The notes: generated from the sequence alone by a model not told the origin. DNA of 64,000 nucleotides from Oscillatoriales cyanobacterium USR001 (GCA_001698425.1 MBRE01000063.1:1-64000); one strand, 5' to 3'; shown: positions 26,974 through 35,216, numbered from the stretch's first letter. Numbers and translations: made by a program.

Positions 26974-27594
26974 TTAATCGACTTTCGACATAATTTGCAC
27001 AACAAAACTTCGCATTAAATCCATCACTTCCGGCTGTATTTCATGGCCCATATCAAATTCTCGGTACTCTACCGACGCACCTAAAGCCGTAAAAGTATCC
27101 CGCGATCGCACCGCCGCAGCCAAAGGCACAACCATATCCTGTTTCCCATGTACAATCAAAGTCGGTGGTAAAACCTCGATCGAAGGCTGAGGCTCAGAGT
27201 GTAAATATCCACTCAGAGAAATTAAACCGGCAAAAGGAAAACTTAAGCCCACATCCAGAGTCATCGCCCCACCTTGGGAAAACCCTACCAAAAACGTCCC
27301 CGACAAAGGAATCCCCGTTTTACTTTCCAAAGACACCAGCCAATCTTTTAACATTTCTCGGCTTTCAGCTAAACCTTGATATTCCTTAGTTGTCAAGTTA
27401 TACCACATTTTTCCCCCCGGCACACGATGGTGCGGAAAAGGTGCATCAGGAAACTCAAAATGATACTCAGGTAAATTTAACAAAGGCACTAATGAGGGCA
27501 AATCGTAACAGTTAGAACCCGATCCATGCAAGGAGACTATCACTCCCACAGGATGAGCATTTTGAGTTGGAATGCTAATTGATTTTAAAGACAT
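26974..27594 (-). CDS. Alpha/beta hydrolase, carboxylesterase/phospholipase type
   Basis: A 206-residue cytoplasmic serine hydrolase. The catalytic triad is visible as S106 (GFSQGG), D153 (HGKQDMVVP) and H184 (DMGHEI), and the oxyanion loop LHGSGSN at about 22-28. Length and motifs match the small carboxylesterase/acyl-protein thioesterase family. There is no signal peptide. It may cleave lipid or protein acyl esters; the substrate is unknown. A heptamer repeat of the GTTATTT type begins at its start codon (27593-27620). Confidence 0.9.
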   Translation of the reverse strand: MSLKSISIPTQNAHPVGVIVSLHGSGSNCYDLPSLVPLLNLPEYHFEFPDAPFPHHRVPGGKMWYNLTTKEYQGLAESREMLKDWLVSLESKTGIPLSGTFLVGFSQGGAMTLDVGLSFPFAGLISLSGYLHSEPQPSIEVLPPTLIVHGKQDMVVPLAAAVRSRDTFTALGASVEYREFDMGHEIQPEVMDLMRSFVVQIMSKVD

Positions 27595-27798
27595 TGTTAT
27601 TTGTTATTTGTTATTTGTTGGTTGGATGTTTCGCAATTGTTAAGGTGGTTAGGAAATTGTGAGTTGCTGAAACTGTTATGCGATCGCTCACAGCGAAGTC
27701 CTTGATTCTATATCCCTTCTTCCCCTAGTCCCTACCCCCCTAGCCACTAATTTTGTCAACACTTTCCAAATTTTACCACTATTTTTGAACTGATAGCA

Positions 27799-27814
27799 AT
27801 TTACGATCGTAAAT
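27799..27814. promoter_or_regulatory. 16-bp perfect palindrome, possible operator
   Basis: ATTTACGATCGTAAAT is a perfect palindrome in the gap between the esterase and the 28068 gene. Size and symmetry fit a dimeric repressor site. No regulator is known. Confidence 0.4.
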
Positions 27815-27821
27815 ATTTTAA

Positions 27822-27849
27822 GTTTTGTAACATACAAAACATTTTTTTT
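27822..27849 (+). terminator. Terminator-like hairpin with T-run in a leader region
   Basis: GTTTTGT (27822-27828) pairs with ACAAAAC (27834-27840) and is followed by A and eight T. It has the form of a rho-independent terminator on the plus strand, yet no plus-strand gene ends upstream. It may attenuate transcription into the 28068 gene. Confidence 0.5.
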
Positions 27850-27895
27850 AAAATTATCAGGTTATACCCTATAGGTACATTTGATCGTCCGGGAT

Positions 27896-27946
27896 AGGAG
27901 AAAACTACAATGTAACTGTGATCTAACAGGAGAAGAAATGGATTAA
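27896..27946 (+). promoter_or_regulatory. Two minimal ORFs with ribosome sites upstream of the 28068 gene
   Basis: AGGAG at 27896-27900 is followed nine bases later by ATG TAA (27910-27915). A second AGGAG at 27928-27932 is followed five bases later by ATG GAT TAA (27938-27946). Both are start-stop elements ahead of a gene with its own GAGGAG at 28055. The rest of the 473-base gap (27595-28067) holds a heptamer repeat, a palindrome, a hairpin and a CTTGCTTATG direct repeat near 27990-28020. Confidence 0.45.
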
Positions 27947-28067
27947 TCCACTAGATTCTCATACATTCTAGTTTGATTCTTAATGCAGTATTGCTTATGC
28001 TTGCTTATGCTTGCTTCTGCACTATTGTTCCCACAAATTTACCCTTACAAGATTGAGGAGTTTGCTC

Positions 28068-28319
28068 ATGTTAAAGCAAATGTGCTGGTTGCCCCGTTTA
28101 GGAAGTAACAATCAGGAAAAAATCTTACACTTACGGACAGCACCAAATCAACCCTGGAAACCTTATACAACTTTTAGCCAATTTGCTGCACCCGACTACC
28201 GGGAACCTGGAGGTTCCAAAGGATGGGCAACATTTCAAAAATTAAGACTCCAAGGCTGGGATTTAATAGCCACTAGCGAGGTGCAGCAATCCTTTGAAGA
28301 CGATCAAAAGACGGCTTAA
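28068..28319 (+). CDS. Small conserved hypothetical protein
   Basis: An 83-residue basic protein. I start at ATG 28068 (MLKQMCWLPRLG) because GAGGAG lies seven bases before it; the longer frame from TTG 28011 lacks a site. Contents: a short basic N-terminus, then WKPYTTFSQFAAPDYREPGG and GWATFQKLRLQGWDLIATSE. I do not recognise a named family. Rich Trp and Gly content and a good ribosome site support a real gene. Its long leader is unusual and is described separately. Confidence 0.7.
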   Translation: MLKQMCWLPRLGSNNQEKILHLRTAPNQPWKPYTTFSQFAAPDYREPGGSKGWATFQKLRLQGWDLIATSEVQQSFEDDQKTA

Positions 28320-28360
28320 TTTCTTGTTGCTAACACCTTTAATTTTTATTTTGCGACATC

Positions 28361-28458
28361 AAATCCAGTAAGATTACCCCTTGACTTTGCTTTTTACTTT
28401 GCTCCTCTCTATTCTCTATTTTGTGGTGTATTAAAAAAGGGGTAATGAAACTGGATTT
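28361..28458. repeat. Long imperfect inverted repeat
   Basis: The left arm 28361-28382 (AAATCCAGT, three bases, ATTACCCCTT) pairs with the right arm 28437-28458 (AAGGGGTAAT, three bases, ACTGGATTT). Nineteen of 22 positions match, with a 54-base loop. It lies between convergent genes. It may be a two-way terminator or a small mobile element with terminal inverted repeats. Confidence 0.7.
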
Positions 28459-28598
28459 GGCGTGAATAAATAACATTTCTTTTTTACCTACACATAAAAA
28501 ATATTTGTTTTTCAATTTCTTTGCTCTTCTATCTTGAATCTATCTATTTTCGTGCAGCCAACAACCCAGAAATAACCCCTAAATTCAAGATGGGAGTA

Positions 28599-29321
28599 TT
28601 AACCAACTAATCCCGATCGCAAAGCCAAAACAGCAGCTTGGGTGCGATCGTCAGCACAAAGCTTGTTTAAAATATTGCGAACATGAGTTTTAACAGTGCC
28701 GATAGTAATATATAACTTTTCGGCGATCGCGGCATTGCTATAACCCTGGACAATTAACTCCAAAACTTCTAACTCTCGCTCCGTCAAAGGGTAAGCATTA
28801 ATGATTTGACTGAACTCAGGTTTAGCAGCATTAATCCTAACTTTTTTCGGCTCATTTTTTGGGGTTTCTGGCACAGAAGTTTGTATCCGAGCCTGTTTAA
28901 GCACAATACGGGCGATCGCTGGATCGATCCAAGAATTGCCCTCATGGGTAACTTTCACCACCTCTAGTAGTTGATCGAAACTAATATCTTTCATACAGTA
29001 AGAATCAGCGCCTGCGGCAAAAGCTGCCAGCACTTCCTCTTCATTATCTTGAAAAGTCAAGATTAATACCTTAGTATTAATAGTTGACTCTAATGCCATT
29101 GATGATTTGAACTTTTGCGTCAATTCAATTCCATCGAAATCAGGTAAACCAATGTCAATAATTGCCACATCAGGGTGAGTGGAATTAAGTAATTTTAGCC
29201 CCTCTGTAGCATTAGCTGCTTCCCCTACAACTTTGATCTCGTTACGCTGTTGTAAAGCTGTCCGAATACCAATCCTTGTTAAATCGTGGTCTTCCACCAA
29301 AGCAATGCTAATTGTATTCAT
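28599..29321 (-). CDS. NarL/LuxR-type response regulator
   Basis: A 240-residue transcription factor. Receiver domain about 1-125 with acidic pair E10/D11 and phospho-acceptor D56 (AIIDIGLPDFDG), a linker of about 40 residues, and a LuxR helix-turn-helix at about 172-236 (LTERELEVLELIVQGYSNA, then GTVKTHVRNILNKL). Phosphorylation should drive dimer binding to DNA. The divergent REC-histidine kinase gene begins 303 bases away and is a possible partner. The gap 29322-29624 shows a short direct repeat (AGTATTATAGC twice near 29445-29470) and a TATAAT at 29588-29593 for the kinase gene. Confidence 0.93.
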   Translation of the reverse strand: MNTISIALVEDHDLTRIGIRTALQQRNEIKVVGEAANATEGLKLLNSTHPDVAIIDIGLPDFDGIELTQKFKSSMALESTINTKVLILTFQDNEEEVLAAFAAGADSYCMKDISFDQLLEVVKVTHEGNSWIDPAIARIVLKQARIQTSVPETPKNEPKKVRINAAKPEFSQIINAYPLTERELEVLELIVQGYSNAAIAEKLYITIGTVKTHVRNILNKLCADDRTQAAVLALRSGLVG

Positions 29322-29624
29322 CTTTCAATAGCTAACTGAATTTTTAAAATGACGACTGACTCACGCTTTTGCGGTGACACCGCTTTCTCGGCGATGCGTT
29401 GACCACCAAGATGGCAGTGTGACAAACAATTTATGCGTAATTCCTTAGTATTATAGCAGTATTATAGCAAGTATTACAAAATCTTCTGAAACAAAATTTA
29501 ATCCAGAGATTAACAATAGGTGACAGTAATCATCCCAATGAAAGAGGAAACAGCCATAAAAATATGATAAAAATAAATAGAAAATTGTATAATTCTCACT
29601 ATATCTTACCAGTTCAGTGATTCC

Positions 29625-30767
29625 ATGAACCATTTGCTACTCCAAAACTCTGCTAAAGTCGATCGAATTCTAGTGGTTGATGATGCTCCAGATAACGTGC
29701 TTTTAGTGCAAGCTATTCTGGAGGATGAGGGATATGAAATTAGTAGCGCCGACAATGGGTTTACGGCTCTAGCTCAGATTGAAAAATCGCCCCCGGATGT
29801 TGTACTTTTGGATGTGATGATGCCGGAAATGGACGGTTACGAAGTAACTCAGCGTATCCGTCAAAATACTAAGCTGCCTTTTATACCAATTTTGCTGATT
29901 ACAGCCCATGCTCAGGCCAGCTTAGTGCATGGTTTAGACATAGGAGCGGATGATTTTATCCGTAAACCTTTTGAGATTGATGAGTTGTTGGCGAGAGTGC
30001 GATCGCTTTTAAGACTTAAGCATAGTGTTGATAAGTATGACTTAATTGCCCTACAGCGTGAAGATTTTGTTTCCCGATTGGCTCACGATTTACGAACTCC
30101 TTTAGTAGCCGCAGATCGAATGTTAAGTTTAATGCACCAAGGAGCTTTGGGAGAAATATCTACTCAGATGCGGGACGCTTTGGGTACAATGATTCGCAGC
30201 AACCAAAATTTAATTAAAATGGTGAATATGTTGCTGGAAGTTTATCGTTATGAAGCGGGTCGTAAAACGTTAAGTTTTACCAGTATGGACTTGCCACAAT
30301 TAATTTCTGAGGTAGTAGAAGAATTGGCTCCTTTAGCAGCAACTAAAAATCTGAGTGTTAAGTTAACATCATTTGTGGATGAAGATAAATTTGAAATTCA
30401 CAAATTAAAGGGCGATCGCCTAGAATTAAATCGGCTATTTACTAATTTAATTGGCAATGCAATTAAATTTACTGATGCTGGGAATATAGAGATTTTTTTA
30501 CGGGCAAGTAAGTCTTCTGTTTGCACCAATGGTTACTACAAAAACCGCTCGTCATTAATAGTGGAAATCCAAGATACTGGCCCCGGTATTTCCCCGGAGC
30601 AACAAGCAAAATTGTTTGAAAGATTTGGTCCTGGAACTCATAAGCGATCGGGTACTGGCTTGGGTTTACATCTCTGCCGACAAATTGTGGAAGCTCATCA
30701 TGGCACAATTGAGGTAAAATCAGAATTAGGAAAAGGATGTTTATTTACTGTCCGTTTTCCTTGCTAG
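29625..30767 (+). CDS. Receiver-histidine kinase fusion
   Basis: A 380-residue soluble kinase. The receiver (about 13-130) has D63 (VLLDVMMPEMDG). The dimerisation/phosphotransfer helix has H154 (RLAHDLRTPL). The ATPase follows with N-box NLIGNAIKF, DTGPGIS, FERFG and GTGLGLHLC. There is no membrane segment or sensor domain, so it must be controlled by phosphorylation of its receiver from another kinase. The neighbouring NarL-type regulator is a candidate target. Confidence 0.92.
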   Translation: MNHLLLQNSAKVDRILVVDDAPDNVLLVQAILEDEGYEISSADNGFTALAQIEKSPPDVVLLDVMMPEMDGYEVTQRIRQNTKLPFIPILLITAHAQASLVHGLDIGADDFIRKPFEIDELLARVRSLLRLKHSVDKYDLIALQREDFVSRLAHDLRTPLVAADRMLSLMHQGALGEISTQMRDALGTMIRSNQNLIKMVNMLLEVYRYEAGRKTLSFTSMDLPQLISEVVEELAPLAATKNLSVKLTSFVDEDKFEIHKLKGDRLELNRLFTNLIGNAIKFTDAGNIEIFLRASKSSVCTNGYYKNRSSLIVEIQDTGPGISPEQQAKLFERFGPGTHKRSGTGLGLHLCRQIVEAHHGTIEVKSELGKGCLFTVRFPC

Positions 30768-30797
30768 TTTTATTGGGACTTTTTTTATTAAAAATTT

Positions 30798-31628
30798 ATG
30801 CGTTTGTGTCCTATTTGCGATCATGAATGTTCAGAAGGAAAAGTGAATCTTTGTTCTGTTTGTGGTTGGGATTTGACTCCCGATCCTCCAGGGCGCAAGC
30901 TATCTAAGAGTTATTTGAAAAAGGAGCAAATGAGGTTAGATTGGGCGAGACGAATGTGGGAAAGTTCTCAGGTTAAGGGATGGGAAAGTCATTTAGTTGA
31001 GTTGCGATCGCAACTAGAACAAGCTGCTGTTGAACGTTCCCAACTTCAATCTCAGTTAGAATGGGTTTTGTACCGTTTTGAACAGATGAATCCAGAACTA
31101 ATTGCCGAGTCTTTATCGAGATTAGAAGCAAAAATTAGTGCAATACCCGAACAAGCTCCGCCGATGTCAGAAGTAGGAATAGATTATCGACAATTAATCC
31201 AATTTTTGGGAGCCGGAAAATGGCGGAAAGCTGATGAACATACTTGGGAAATTATGCTTCAAATTGCTTTTCGGGAAGAGGAAGGTTGGTTAAGTGCGGC
31301 TGATATTGAGAGATTTCCTTGTACTGACCTTCGCACGATCGATCAATTGTGGGAATATTATAGCAGCGGGCTATTTGGCTTAAGTTTGCAGCATGAGATT
31401 TGGGAAAATGAGAGTCGGAATTATACAGATTTTTGCGATCGCGTTGGTTGGCGACGTAAAGATAATTGGGCGTATTATGACGATCTAAATTTTAGTTTAA
31501 ATGCTCCTCAAGGACATTTACCCGCGATCGCCTGGCGCAAACGTGCCTGTTACGGTATGGGTAAAGGAATGGCTTCAGAGAATTTTGCATTTTTCACTTC
31601 CAGGCTTTTAGCTTGCACCACATCTTAA
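30798..31628 (+). CDS. Zinc-ribbon protein with GUN4 domain
   Basis: A 276-residue protein. Residues 1-27 hold a zinc ribbon with two Cys pairs (CPICDHEC, then CSVCGWDL). Residues about 65-115 are a coiled coil. Residues about 130-270 are a GUN4 domain: LIQFLGAGKWRKADEHTWEI, then DIERFPCTDLRTIDQLWEYY and FCDRVGWRRK. GUN4 proper binds porphyrins and stimulates magnesium chelatase in chlorophyll synthesis; multi-domain GUN4 proteins of cyanobacteria may instead sense tetrapyrroles. It lies 30 bases after the REC-kinase and is probably in the same operon, which would join a tetrapyrrole-type domain to two-component signalling. Confidence 0.9.
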   Translation: MRLCPICDHECSEGKVNLCSVCGWDLTPDPPGRKLSKSYLKKEQMRLDWARRMWESSQVKGWESHLVELRSQLEQAAVERSQLQSQLEWVLYRFEQMNPELIAESLSRLEAKISAIPEQAPPMSEVGIDYRQLIQFLGAGKWRKADEHTWEIMLQIAFREEEGWLSAADIERFPCTDLRTIDQLWEYYSSGLFGLSLQHEIWENESRNYTDFCDRVGWRRKDNWAYYDDLNFSLNAPQGHLPAIAWRKRACYGMGKGMASENFAFFTSRLLACTTS

Positions 31629-31636
31629 ACTTTCTT

Positions 31637-31699
31637 AAATAACAAATAACAAATAACAAATAACAAATAACAAATAACAAATAACAAATAACAAATAAC
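31637..31699. repeat. Heptamer tandem repeat (AAATAAC)
   Basis: Nine exact copies of AAATAAC fill the gap between the convergent GUN4 and acyltransferase genes. It is the reverse complement of the GTTATTT family seen at 15573 and 21641. Confidence 0.95.
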
Positions 31700-31701
31700 A
31701 A

Positions 31702-32340
31702 TTATCTTCCTAAATCGTGCATAGCATTAATTTGAGTAGCGCATTTTTGAGTTAAAGCTTCTAATTCCTCGCGATCGCTAGAACCAGGCGCATCAATCAC
31801 CTCACCAATTCGCACCGTCAAAGGAACCGATCGCGGCACAGGAGAACCCTTACGAATAATCTCATTCGTACCCCACAAACACACCGGCAACAGCGGAGCC
31901 TTCGCCTTCGCCGCAATTAACGCCGCCCCCAACTTCGGCTCAGTAATCCTACCATCAACAGTCCGAGTTCCCTGCAAAAACACCCCCGTCGCCCATCCCT
32001 CCTCCAAATAACTCAAAGCCGAGCGAATAGCACTCCGATCCGCCATACCCCTCTTAACAGGATAAGCACCATATAGTAAAATAGCCCGCTTCAAAATAGG
32101 AATCTCAAACAACTCCTCCTTCGCCATAAAAGCCACAGGCCGCCTCATACAAGAAGAAAGAATCGGCGGGTCAAAATCACTAGCATGATTGCTAACAACC
32201 ACCAGAGGCCCCTGCTGCGGCACATTTTCCGCACCATAGATATGGCCACGAAAATAAACGTGCAACATAGGACTAACAACTGACCACTTAAACAAGTGGT
32301 AGAGCATCAAACTTTCAATCGGTTCGCGGCTTTTACTCAC
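31702..32340 (-). CDS. 1-acyl-glycerol-3-phosphate acyltransferase (PlsC family)
   Basis: A 212-residue membrane-associated acyltransferase that makes phosphatidic acid from lysophosphatidic acid. Motif I SNHASDFDPP holds the catalytic His-x4-Asp at about residues 51-56. The usual FPEGTRS motif reads FLQGTRT, with Gln for Glu; Gln may be normal in cyanobacterial members. The first membrane-associated helix is about 12-30. The start is GTG 32340, which keeps the conserved SREPIESLMLYHLFKW; an ATG 11 codons later is the alternative. Confidence 0.88.
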   Translation of the reverse strand: MSKSREPIESLMLYHLFKWSVVSPMLHVYFRGHIYGAENVPQQGPLVVVSNHASDFDPPILSSCMRRPVAFMAKEELFEIPILKRAILLYGAYPVKRGMADRSAIRSALSYLEEGWATGVFLQGTRTVDGRITEPKLGAALIAAKAKAPLLPVCLWGTNEIIRKGSPVPRSVPLTVRIGEVIDAPGSSDREELEALTQKCATQINAMHDLGR

Positions 32341-32468
32341 TTAACACCATCTTTAAATAACAGCTAATTATTAGCCTACCAGGTTCTGTTAACAAATTTT
32401 CGATACATTGACAATAATTTTCTCAGTTTGCCATTGAACGATTACCTCATTCATCGATGTATTTTTGC

Positions 32469-32474
32469 TATAAT
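32469..32474 (+). promoter_or_regulatory. Probable -10 element for the antitoxin gene
   Basis: TATAAT lies 27 bases before the ATG at 32502. A clear -35 box is not seen. Confidence 0.45.
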
Positions 32475-32501
32475 TTATATCAATCAATTACTAATAAACC
32501 T

Positions 32502-32705
32502 ATGGCTGAAATTACCCTAGATGAAAGTAAACTCAAGGATCTGTTCAAAGCAGCAATTTTTGAGGTACTGCAAGAACAAAAAGAAGTGTTTTCTGACCTT
32601 TTAGCAGAAGCCCTAGAAGATATAGCCATAGAAAATGCCATCAAAGAAGGCGAGAATACTGAAACAGTCAGCCGCGAGGAAATTTTCAGGGTTCTGAAGG
32701 GATAA
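32502..32705 (+). CDS. Antitoxin-like small protein
   Basis: A 67-residue acidic helical protein of the small antitoxin type that precedes RelE/ParE toxins: LKDLFKAAIFEVLQEQKEVF, then a C-terminal NTETVSREEIFRVL. I start at ATG 32502 (MAEITLDESK) just after a TATAAT, as the longer frame from 32457 would begin upstream of that promoter. The next frame, two bases after the stop, is a broken toxin, so this is an orphan antitoxin. It may be kept for protection against related toxins elsewhere. Confidence 0.75.
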   Translation: MAEITLDESKLKDLFKAAIFEVLQEQKEVFSDLLAEALEDIAIENAIKEGENTETVSREEIFRVLKG

Positions 32706-32707
32706 CC

Positions 32708-32820
32708 ATGAATATTGAGTTTAGAAAAAGCTTTGAAAAAGATTTGCTCAAGATTCTTGATCCTGACTGATTTCAAAGAATTCAAGAAATGAAAGAGATT
32801 TACAGATACTTTCCATAAAT
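32708..32820 (+). pseudogene. Truncated RelE/ParE-type toxin
   Basis: ATG 32708 opens a frame that reads MNIEFRKSFEKDLLKILDPD and stops at TGA 32768-32770. The opening is typical of RelE/ParE toxins, which are about 85-95 residues long. The in-frame continuation FQRIQEMKEIYRYF ends at a second stop near 32819, and the catalytic C-terminal half is missing. The toxin cannot be active. Confidence 0.8.
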
Positions 32821-32850
32821 CTCCAAATCAAAACCATAGCTAAAGAAACC

Positions 32851-33816
32851 TCAATTTCCCCCCAACATCGCCTGTCTACCTTCAGGAGAAGTCGCATAAC
32901 CTAAAAAAGCTTGCACAGCCGGATTAGGAGGATTCTTGTAAGCATAAAATAACTGTCGCTGAAAGGGATAATTAGCAGTACCAGGAGCTACACCATCAAT
33001 AGCCACAACCCGAACTGTTTGCTGATTAGCAACTTGAGCAAAAGTAGCATAACCAATTCCATTATTTCCTAACTCTCGCAGCAATAGCGTCGTCGTATCC
33101 TGTGGCAGAGTCTTAATATTAGGAGTAGTGCCAAACTCGCTACCTTTAAGCACCAATTCCTTAAAGGATTGATGAGTGCCACTAACCGGAGGACGATTTA
33201 CTACTTGAAGAGGATTTGCTGCGCCTCCAACGGCAGACCAATTATCAATTTTCCCCGTAAAAATACCCTGAATTTGAGCAGAAGTTAACCCCCCAGTAAA
33301 AGGATTATTCTTACCAACAACTACAGCAATTTGATCGATCGCAACTGGCACTGCAACTAAACCTTGCCCCTGTTCTTGAGCCGTCAAAGGTCGCGATAAC
33401 GCCGCTAAATCAACGGTTCCTGCCGCTACATCCGCAATTCCCTTATTAGAACCACCAGCGCTAGTAGTAACATTAGTCCCCGCAAATTTCGCCTGAAAAG
33501 CATTTTTGAGATTCAGATTAATTGTCACCATGCTAGTAGAACCATCAATTTTTACCGTAGTACCCGCTGGTACTGTAGCGGGTAGCGCAAAGGCGACGGG
33601 TGTTCCTCCTCCGGCTACTGGTGCGGTTACTGGTGCAACGGGAGGTGCTCCTATTGGTGGTGGTGGTGGGAGTGGTGTAGTTCCAGTTGTATTAGTTGTA
33701 TTAGCACTGGGATTCGTCTCTGCTGGCTTCTTCACAAAAAACCAATAACCAGCACCTGCAAGGATTAGAAAGAGCAAAATGAAAATAATTGGAGGAGGAC
33801 CGCTACTTTTCGCCAT
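32851..33816 (-). CDS. PstS-like substrate-binding protein, membrane-anchored
   Basis: A 321-residue protein. An N-terminal membrane helix (about 8-28) is followed by a Thr/Pro/Ala-rich linker (about 30-75) and a PstS-like phosphate-binding fold (about 80-320). Phosphate-site features are visible: KIDGSTSM, SAGGSNKGIADV, LSRPLTAQE and SGTHQSFKELV. It has no Cys lipobox, so it is held by its helix. No pstCAB genes are near, so it may sense phosphate or another oxyanion rather than feed a transporter. GGAGAA precedes the ATG. It follows the PspA-like gene after ten bases and is in its operon. Confidence 0.88.
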   Translation of the reverse strand: MAKSSGPPPIIFILLFLILAGAGYWFFVKKPAETNPSANTTNTTGTTPLPPPPPIGAPPVAPVTAPVAGGGTPVAFALPATVPAGTTVKIDGSTSMVTINLNLKNAFQAKFAGTNVTTSAGGSNKGIADVAAGTVDLAALSRPLTAQEQGQGLVAVPVAIDQIAVVVGKNNPFTGGLTSAQIQGIFTGKIDNWSAVGGAANPLQVVNRPPVSGTHQSFKELVLKGSEFGTTPNIKTLPQDTTTLLLRELGNNGIGYATFAQVANQQTVRVVAIDGVAPGTANYPFQRQLFYAYKNPPNPAVQAFLGYATSPEGRQAMLGGN

Positions 33817-33826
33817 AAAATTCTCC

Positions 33827-34540
33827 TTATTCTGAAAGTTGTTTTTGTTCGCGATTTTGCATCATTTGTAAACGACGAGAAACCTCATCATCTGCCGTCA
33901 TTTTCTCTAAATCTGCTTGCAGCTTTTCGTGGGGATTCTCGGATAATTCAGCCAGGGCATTTTGTTGTAAATTACGACGCTGGACAGCACTTTTAGCTTG
34001 CTCGAACTGAGAGCGGGCAGAATCTATACTAAGGTCATTATTAACCTTAGCAATTTGTCCCAAGGCGGCATTAATTTCAGCCATATCTTTCATATTCTGC
34101 ATATCCATTTTATATGCTTCCAATTTTTGCCGCTCGCGGTTCAGTTTATCCTTAGAAGCATTCACGTAAGTTTCGGCTTGTTTTACCTGCTCTTCCAATT
34201 GCGGTAAAATTTGTTCAATTTGAATTACCTTTGACATTGCCAGACGTGCGGCATCTTCGTTACTGTTATTTTGAGCCGTCATTGCTTGACGCTCAAAAGT
34301 TTGCATTTCCTTAATTTTTTCGTCATACTTCTGTTTAGCTCGTTGGTAGGCCGCGACTTGAGTTGCTACTGCTGCTGCTAATTTTTGCACAGATTCCTGC
34401 ATCGATCGCAGGGATTCCTCAGCTACCTCAACTGCTACCTGGCCACCGGATTCCACTGGTATTCCCCAGAGCCAATTCCAAGTACCGACGATCGTTCTCC
34501 CTGCCTTTTCACCCATCAACCAGTAAATGACTTTTTTCAT
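33827..34540 (-). CDS. PspA/Vipp1-like coiled-coil protein
   Basis: A 237-residue, almost fully helical protein. Residues 1-30 contain an amphipathic Trp-rich stretch (GTWNWLWGIPVE), and long coiled coils run through about 40-180. The pattern and length resemble the PspA/IM30 family, which binds and remodels membranes, but similarity in single motifs is weak. The first gene of a two-gene operon with the PstS-like protein, which suggests a joint role at the membrane. Confidence 0.7.
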   Translation of the reverse strand: MKKVIYWLMGEKAGRTIVGTWNWLWGIPVESGGQVAVEVAEESLRSMQESVQKLAAAVATQVAAYQRAKQKYDEKIKEMQTFERQAMTAQNNSNEDAARLAMSKVIQIEQILPQLEEQVKQAETYVNASKDKLNRERQKLEAYKMDMQNMKDMAEINAALGQIAKVNNDLSIDSARSQFEQAKSAVQRRNLQQNALAELSENPHEKLQADLEKMTADDEVSRRLQMMQNREQKQLSE

Positions 34541-34603
34541 AAAGCTTGGTGGATTTTATTTTATTGTTAAGCCTAGTTTACTACAGAATTTGGTAATTAG
34601 GCA

Positions 34604-35145
34604 TTGTTCAGAAGAATTATAGCAATCGCCAAGGGGATTAGTGCAGTAGGATCTCTTGGCCAAGAGCCCCTACCCCAGATTTATGCCTTAACTACCTTGG
34701 CAGTTGCTATAGTTCTGATTTTGCTGGTTTGTAGTGCGGTTGCTATCGGTTGGGTTTTTGGTCTGAAATTAAATGCGATCGCCAGCGTTAATTCTAATTT
34801 ATTGTTAGTAGCGTTTATTTGGAGTAGATACTACTGGGTTAATTGGGTGTCACTTGAACAAATTACTGCCTGAATTAGCGGCTCAACCTGAACAGTGACT
34901 CAGTCGCAGCGAACAAACTCTCAACCTATCCGATGGAGACTCGCGCATCCTCGAAGTTGCCATCTCAGATCGATTCTCCCAAAATGCTTCACAAACGAAT
35001 CGAGATATGCAAGAATATGTTGTGATTCTGCGCGATATTAGCGATCGCAAGCAAGCCCAAGAAGCCCTACAAAAAGCTAATGAAGAACTAGAAATCAAAG
35101 TCCAACAGCGGACTTCTGACCTCACTAATACTGTGGAGCATTGGT
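34604..35145 (+). pseudogene. Decayed PAS-type sensor gene
   Basis: Three pieces can be read. A frame from 34604 to 34873 has two hydrophobic helices. A second frame reads LLPELAAQPEQ to a TGA at 34896-34898. The same frame goes on past that stop: LSRSEQTLNLSDGDSRILEV, then MQEYVVILRDISDRKQAQEA and ELEIKVQQRTSDL, stopping at 35143-35145. This is the C-terminal end of a membrane sensor with a PAS domain and the usual coiled coil before a kinase. One frameshift and one nonsense codon break it, and the kinase part is gone. Confidence 0.7.
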
Positions 35146-35148
35146 AAT

Positions 35149-35200
35149 TGGTAATTGGTAATTGGTTAACTGTTTTCTTCTTCCTTCTTCCTTCTACTAG
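35149..35200 (+). repeat. Heptamer repeats (GGTAATT and TTCCTTC types)
   Basis: About three copies of GGTAATT run into a short TTCTTCC tract just before the 35217 gene. Confidence 0.7.
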
Positions 35201-35216
35201 CAAATGAGAGCTTAAT

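Noticed and set aside
34604..34873. 89-codon frame with two hydrophobic helices as a gene of its own
   Set aside because: It starts at TTG without a site and leads by frameshift into a PAS sensor remnant, so it is part of a pseudogene.
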